From an uncultured Alphaproteobacteria bacterium (lineage in GTDB: Bacteria; Pseudomonadota; Alphaproteobacteria; UBA3830), in the NCBI GenBank assembly GCA_905233775.1, contig CAJOEB010000028.1:1-8949 (forward strand): a stretch of DNA of 8,949 nucleotides, written 5' to 3'. Each line of letters begins with the position of its first letter. Position 1 is the stretch's first letter. The notes under the pieces are model-generated. The model was not told the DNA's origin. It worked only from the letters and a program-made list of their open reading frames with translations, and searched no databases. A program made the position numbers and the translations under genes. This document shows positions 5,847 to 8,949 of the stretch, in pieces.

Positions 5847-8333
5847 ATGAAGTTTTCAGTCGATACAGAAAAATTTTTATCAAGAAAGAAGATTTCGTTT
5901 AAGCATTTCGCACTAATGTGTGTGTTATCTGTTTCGTTGGTTTGGATCGTGATATCGGGTCTGTTTTATGAAGACTATTTCCCTATAGTAACTGCTGTTA
6001 TTACTTTAATTTTATGCTATTCGTTTTATAAAGAAATTCAGAAATTACATAATCAAAACCAAATTATTTCTTTTCAAAAAAATATTGCTATAAACGGATT
6101 TGATTCATGTATATTTGCATTTTTTGTTTTTAATGAGTTAGGAAAGTGTGTTTTTGTAAATCGTGTTGCTCAAAATCTATTTCCCGGTTTTCGCATTAGA
6201 TCGCTTGAAGATTTTATAATATGTTTTGGAAAATATCCGAAAGTCGTAGGAGCTATTCATGAACTACAGCAAATCGCAAAAAACGCAAAACAGCATCATA
6301 TTGATGTTCCAATGAATTTGCATTCTGCCAACACTACCTTGTGGCGCATTGCTGTTTCTCCTCTTGCGGAAAAATCTGGTTATTCATGCTGGACTATCAT
6401 TGATATGACTCCATCGATTTCACGAATAGATTCGCTTGAAACAAACAGCAATTTTCTGCTGAATATTTTAAACAATTCCAATGTCGGATATTTTTGTTTG
6501 AATTCGAATAATGAAATTATATTTTGCAATAATACATTTGCGGATTGGTTAGGAACTGCGCGAGAAAATTTAATTCATTCTGATTTTTACGATCATATAA
6601 TAAGAAATGAAAGTGACGATTTATTACATCCAAGTAAGGAAGCAAAATTAGTTGAGTCTATGCCGCTAAAAATAAAACTTAAGTCGTCGGTTAGTGATGA
6701 TATCGAAATTGTAGCAAAACAGATTTTTCAAAATAACGATGATGATATCAAAGGGTATATTGTATCAAAAGAAGCTCAACAAAGTGGTGATTTAATTCAG
6801 GCGTTGGGTAAAACGAAGTTATATTTCGAACATATATTTGAAGATGCTCCGGTTGGTATTTTGATAACGGATGGTGCTGAAACCATTAGTGCTTGTAACG
6901 CTACTTTTAAAAAACTTGTAGAGGTAGATAAAGTCGAAAAAACAACTTTTTTGGATTATATTGCCGATGAAGATCGTGAAATAGTGAGAGAAAAAACTTA
7001 TCAGCTGATTACGGCTCTATATCCGTCAATGGCTCCGTTTGAAGTGCATATTAATGCGAAGAAACCGAAAATTGTTATGATTTCCATGTCAAAAATTGAG
7101 GAAAGTAAACGCACAAAAGATAATGATGGTTTGGTGATTTATTTCATAGATATAACGGCGAGAAAAGAGCTGCAACAGCAGTTTGTTCAATCGCAAAAAA
7201 TGCAGGCAGTCGGGCAATTGGCGGGAGGTATTGCTCATGATTTCAATAATTTACTGACGGCGATGATCGGATATTGTGATTTGTTACTTGAAAAATATAT
7301 TCCATCGGATCAATCTTTTAATGATGTCATGCAAATAAAACAAAATGCTAACAGAGCATCAAATTTGGTTCGACAATTGCTTGCATTTTCAAGACAACAG
7401 ACATTACAGCCGAAAATTCTCAATGTTACAGATATGATTGGTGAATTATCAGCATTGTTAAAACGGCTGCTCGGAGCAAAAGTTGATTTGAAAGTAGTAC
7501 ACAATAGTCGTGATATCGGTTTTGTAAAAGTAGATCAAATTCAGTTCGAACAGGTAATCATAAATCTTGCGGTAAACGCGCGTGATGCCATGAAAGAAGG
7601 CGGAACTTTGACCATACAAACATCGATTTATAAGACGACTGAACCAAAGTTTCTCAGAGGAGATACGATGCCGCCTGGTGAGTATGTGCTCATAGAAGTA
7701 GCTGATACAGGAAGCGGAATATCCGAAAAGCATTTGAATAGAATTTTTGATCCATTCTTTTCGACGAAAGAGAAGGGGAGTGGTACAGGGCTCGGATTAT
7801 CTACGGTATATGGAATTGTAAATCAAACAGGCGGATTTATTTCGGTTGAAAGTGAAATAGATGTCGGAACAAAGTTCAGCATATATTTTCCTATGGTTGC
7901 GGAAAATGAAGTGACTGAAGCAAAAGCCAAGGAAGCAAAAAATGAAAACAAAATTGTGGATATAACCGGTTCAGGTACGATTTTACTCGTTGAAGACGAA
8001 GATGCTGTAAGGATGTTTAGTTCACGAGCGTTAAGAGACAAAGGATATAAGGTCATAGAAGCATCAAATGGTGAGTCGGCTCTGGAATTCATAAGGAAAG
8101 AGGAAGAACCGATAGATTTGGTAATAACTGATGTTGTTATGCCAAAAATGGATGGTCCGACTTTAATGGAAAATATTAAGATACACAGACCGAATATGAA
8201 AGTAATTTTTATCTCAGGATATACAGAAGACAATTTCCGCGAGTCTTTAGCGAATAACGAGAAGGTACACTTCCTGCCGAAGCCATTCAATTTAAAAGAA
8301 CTGGCTTATAAGGTCAAGGAAGTTTTGGGGTAA
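5847..8333 (+). CDS. cckA: Cell-cycle hybrid histidine kinase CckA
   Basis: CckA is the membrane-bound hybrid kinase/phosphatase that, through the phosphotransferase ChpT, sets phosphorylation of the master regulator CtrA in Alphaproteobacteria. The 828-residue product has two membrane helices (about 20-40 and 44-61) and three sensor regions of PAS type (about 80-190, 203-310 and 325-440). The last, with FEDAPVGILITD and IYFIDITARK, is the clearest. The HisKA segment GQLAGGIAHDFNNLL carries the phospho-accepting H464. The ATPase domain shows the N box (N573, N577), G1 (DTGSGI at 620-625), F box (FDPFFSTK at 634-641) and G2 (GSGTGLGL at 644-651). The receiver has E716/D717, phospho-acceptor D762, S790 and K812, so all catalytic residues are present. 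It ends with tandem stops TAA TAG. Terminal FLPKPFNLKEL is typical of CckA. The first two sensor regions are diverged and may not bind ligand. ChpT and CtrA are not in the window. Confidence 0.95.
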   Translation: MKFSVDTEKFLSRKKISFKHFALMCVLSVSLVWIVISGLFYEDYFPIVTAVITLILCYSFYKEIQKLHNQNQIISFQKNIAINGFDSCIFAFFVFNELGKCVFVNRVAQNLFPGFRIRSLEDFIICFGKYPKVVGAIHELQQIAKNAKQHHIDVPMNLHSANTTLWRIAVSPLAEKSGYSCWTIIDMTPSISRIDSLETNSNFLLNILNNSNVGYFCLNSNNEIIFCNNTFADWLGTARENLIHSDFYDHIIRNESDDLLHPSKEAKLVESMPLKIKLKSSVSDDIEIVAKQIFQNNDDDIKGYIVSKEAQQSGDLIQALGKTKLYFEHIFEDAPVGILITDGAETISACNATFKKLVEVDKVEKTTFLDYIADEDREIVREKTYQLITALYPSMAPFEVHINAKKPKIVMISMSKIEESKRTKDNDGLVIYFIDITARKELQQQFVQSQKMQAVGQLAGGIAHDFNNLLTAMIGYCDLLLEKYIPSDQSFNDVMQIKQNANRASNLVRQLLAFSRQQTLQPKILNVTDMIGELSALLKRLLGAKVDLKVVHNSRDIGFVKVDQIQFEQVIINLAVNARDAMKEGGTLTIQTSIYKTTEPKFLRGDTMPPGEYVLIEVADTGSGISEKHLNRIFDPFFSTKEKGSGTGLGLSTVYGIVNQTGGFISVESEIDVGTKFSIYFPMVAENEVTEAKAKEAKNENKIVDITGSGTILLVEDEDAVRMFSSRALRDKGYKVIEASNGESALEFIRKEEEPIDLVITDVVMPKMDGPTLMENIKIHRPNMKVIFISGYTEDNFRESLANNEKVHFLPKPFNLKELAYKVKEVLG

Positions 8334-8345
8334 TAGAATTCCGCA

Positions 8346-8423
8346 AGAGTCGAAAACTGTATTTTGAAATTTTTGATTTTCATGAGCTAAAAAGAGCAAA
8401 AAATTACTTTTGCAGAACGCTAA
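8346..8423 (+). repeat. Palindromic intergenic repeat, copy B
   Basis: Same orientation as copy A. The tips AGAGT (8346-8350) and ACTTT (8406-8410) are symmetric around TGATTTTCA (8374-8382), whose centre at 8378 is the exact midpoint. ACTGTATTT and TTTTTGATTTTCA are shared with copy A. It begins 13 bases after the cckA stop codon. The left tip differs by one base from the AAAGT of the other copies. Confidence 0.75.
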
Positions 8424-8494
8424 TATAAAAACTCTAATGTAAATATGTAATCTTATAATCTATGGGTATAAGGTAAGAATGTGATAAATCAATA

Positions 8495-8570
8495 GATCTC
8501 TTGCGAAAGTAGTTTTGTAGTATTTATTGTTTCTGATAATCAGATTCTCAAAAATGCTATTTTCAACTTT
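8495..8570 (-). repeat. Palindromic intergenic repeat, copy C (inverted)
   Basis: More diverged copy, opposite in orientation to A and B. CGAAAGT (8504-8510) and ACTTTCG (8566-8572) are perfect inverted tips. The dyad TCTGATAATCAGA (8532-8544) is centred at 8538, exactly midway between them. The flank GATCTCTTGC (8495-8504) corresponds to the GCAAGAGCTC flank of copy A in reverse. The arms between tips and centre have lost most pairing. Confidence 0.65.
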
Positions 8571-8586
8571 CGAAATAACCCTAATA

Positions 8587-8627
8587 CGAAAGTCCAACGG
8601 ATAGTTAAAAGACATCTTGGACTTTCG
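8587..8627. repeat. Perfect 11-bp inverted repeat (hairpin)
   Basis: CGAAAGTCCAA (8587-8597) pairs perfectly with TTGGACTTTCG (8617-8627) across a 19-base loop. Both arms carry the CGAAAGT/ACTTTCG tip heptamer of repeat copy C. The hairpin starts 19 bases past the stop codon of the minus-strand coiled-coil gene, so it would form in its 3' untranslated RNA. There is no T tract after it, which argues against a rho-independent terminator. Confidence 0.75.
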
Positions 8628-8646
8628 CGATGATGATTTAATGACG

Positions 8647-8949
8647 TTATTTTCTCTTCTTTTTATTATGGAAGCGACCATGCTTTTGAGCTTTTACCGT
8701 TTTGCGTAGGCTGGTGTTTTTTGCTCTAACACTTTGTAATTGATTACTCTGTTGTTTAATAATATCAGCTTGTTGGGTTTTCTCAGTTTCTAACTGTGCA
8801 ATTCTAGCTTCTAAATCAGCAATATGTTGATCTTTTTCTTCTATTGCGGTCGTTTTTTCTGCTATGTCAGCATCTTTTGCTGCAATCTGCTCCTGAGATT
8901 GAACAGCCTGCTCATGCAAAGTCGCAATTTCTTGATCTCTCTGTGCAAT
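8647..8949 (-). CDS. Coiled-coil protein with basic C-terminal tail, 3' part only
   Basis: The minus-strand frame is open from the window edge to TAA at 8649-8647, giving 100 residues of a protein whose start lies outside. A TTG at 8919-8917 could be read as a start, but the ten codons before it (IAQRDQEIAT) continue the same heptad pattern, so the gene is taken as truncated at its 5' end. Residues are almost all Q, E, D, K, A, I and L. A heptad-like run extends through KDADIAEK, EEKDQHIADLEARIAQLETEK and IIKQQSNQLQ, then gives way to a strongly basic end (KAQKHGRFHNKKKRK). This suggests a long parallel coiled coil with a nucleic-acid- or membrane-binding tail. I do not recognise a family. 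It is convergent with cckA. Hand counts over four sequence lines give roughly 37% GC. Confidence 0.7.
   Translation of the reverse strand: MAQRDQEIATLHEQAVQSQEQIAAKDADIAEKTTAIEEKDQHIADLEARIAQLETEKTQQADIIKQQSNQLQSVRAKNTSLRKTVKAQKHGRFHNKKKRK

Larger units (their letters stand above)
8334..8646. other. Gene-free, repeat-rich convergent intergenic region
   Basis: This 313-bp stretch separates the convergent cckA and coiled-coil genes. It holds palindromic repeat copies B and C in opposite orientation and a hairpin with 11-bp arms. The part between copies B and C (8424-8494) is A/T-rich, with no feature I can support. No hairpin here is followed by a T run on either strand, so no standard intrinsic terminator is seen. 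Confidence 0.6.

Noticed and set aside
4724..8423. terC-cckA as cargo of a composite mobile element bounded by repeat copies A and B
   Set aside because: No transposase is present, the copies are only about three quarters identical, a third copy lies outside, and cckA is a core alphaproteobacterial gene.
8454..8459. Perfect TATAAT hexamer on the plus strand
   Set aside because: No acceptable -35 lies 15-19 bases upstream, and no plus-strand gene follows before the window end.
8587..8627. Rho-independent terminator shared by the convergent genes
   Set aside because: The stem is perfect but no T run follows on either strand, and the 19-base loop is long for a terminator.
8460..8681. 73-residue minus-strand ORF as a protein-coding gene
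   Set aside because: It overlaps the coiled-coil gene in another frame, and most of it is palindromic repeat sequence. I recognise no domain in it.

Overview
The window is AT-rich and carries eight protein-coding genes, two of them cut by the window edges. It looks chromosomal and alphaproteobacterial. The evidence is a CckA-type hybrid histidine kinase, an alphaproteobacterial-style FtsL with the L-x-x-PERI motif, a BamE lipoprotein of the alphaproteobacterial form, and a CitMHS-like Na+/H+ antiporter of a kind I associate with Rickettsiales/Holosporales-type bacteria. The low GC content and the degenerate intergenic repeats suggest a host-associated or endosymbiotic lineage. The exact taxon cannot be read from this sequence.

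Left block (1-4604, all minus strand, transcribed right to left): bamE, a GT2 polyprenyl-phosphate glycosyltransferase, the antiporter, rsmH, ftsL and ftsI (cut at base 1). Gaps are 55 nt or less, and ftsL/ftsI overlap by one base, so this is probably one operon. A promoter candidate lies in front of bamE. The rsmH-ftsL-ftsI part is the start of the classical division and cell-wall (dcw) cluster, but mraZ is missing and three envelope genes sit in front instead.

Middle (4605-4880): a divergent intergenic region with promoter candidates for both directions, an 11-bp direct repeat and a copy of a roughly 65-bp palindromic repeat.

Right block (plus strand): a TerC-family membrane protein followed by cckA, the top kinase of the CckA-ChpT-CtrA cell-cycle phosphorelay, probably co-transcribed.

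Tail (8334-8949): a 313-bp gene-free stretch packed with two more copies of the palindromic repeat and a strong 11-bp-arm hairpin, then the 3' part of a convergent gene for a coiled-coil protein with a very basic tail. The most unusual feature is the repeat family: three copies at 4724-4801, 8346-8423 and 8495-8570, each 64-65 bp between AAAGT/ACTTT tips (AGAGT in the second copy) and symmetric about a central TGA...TCA dyad. I saw no RNA genes, CRISPR arrays or transposase genes.
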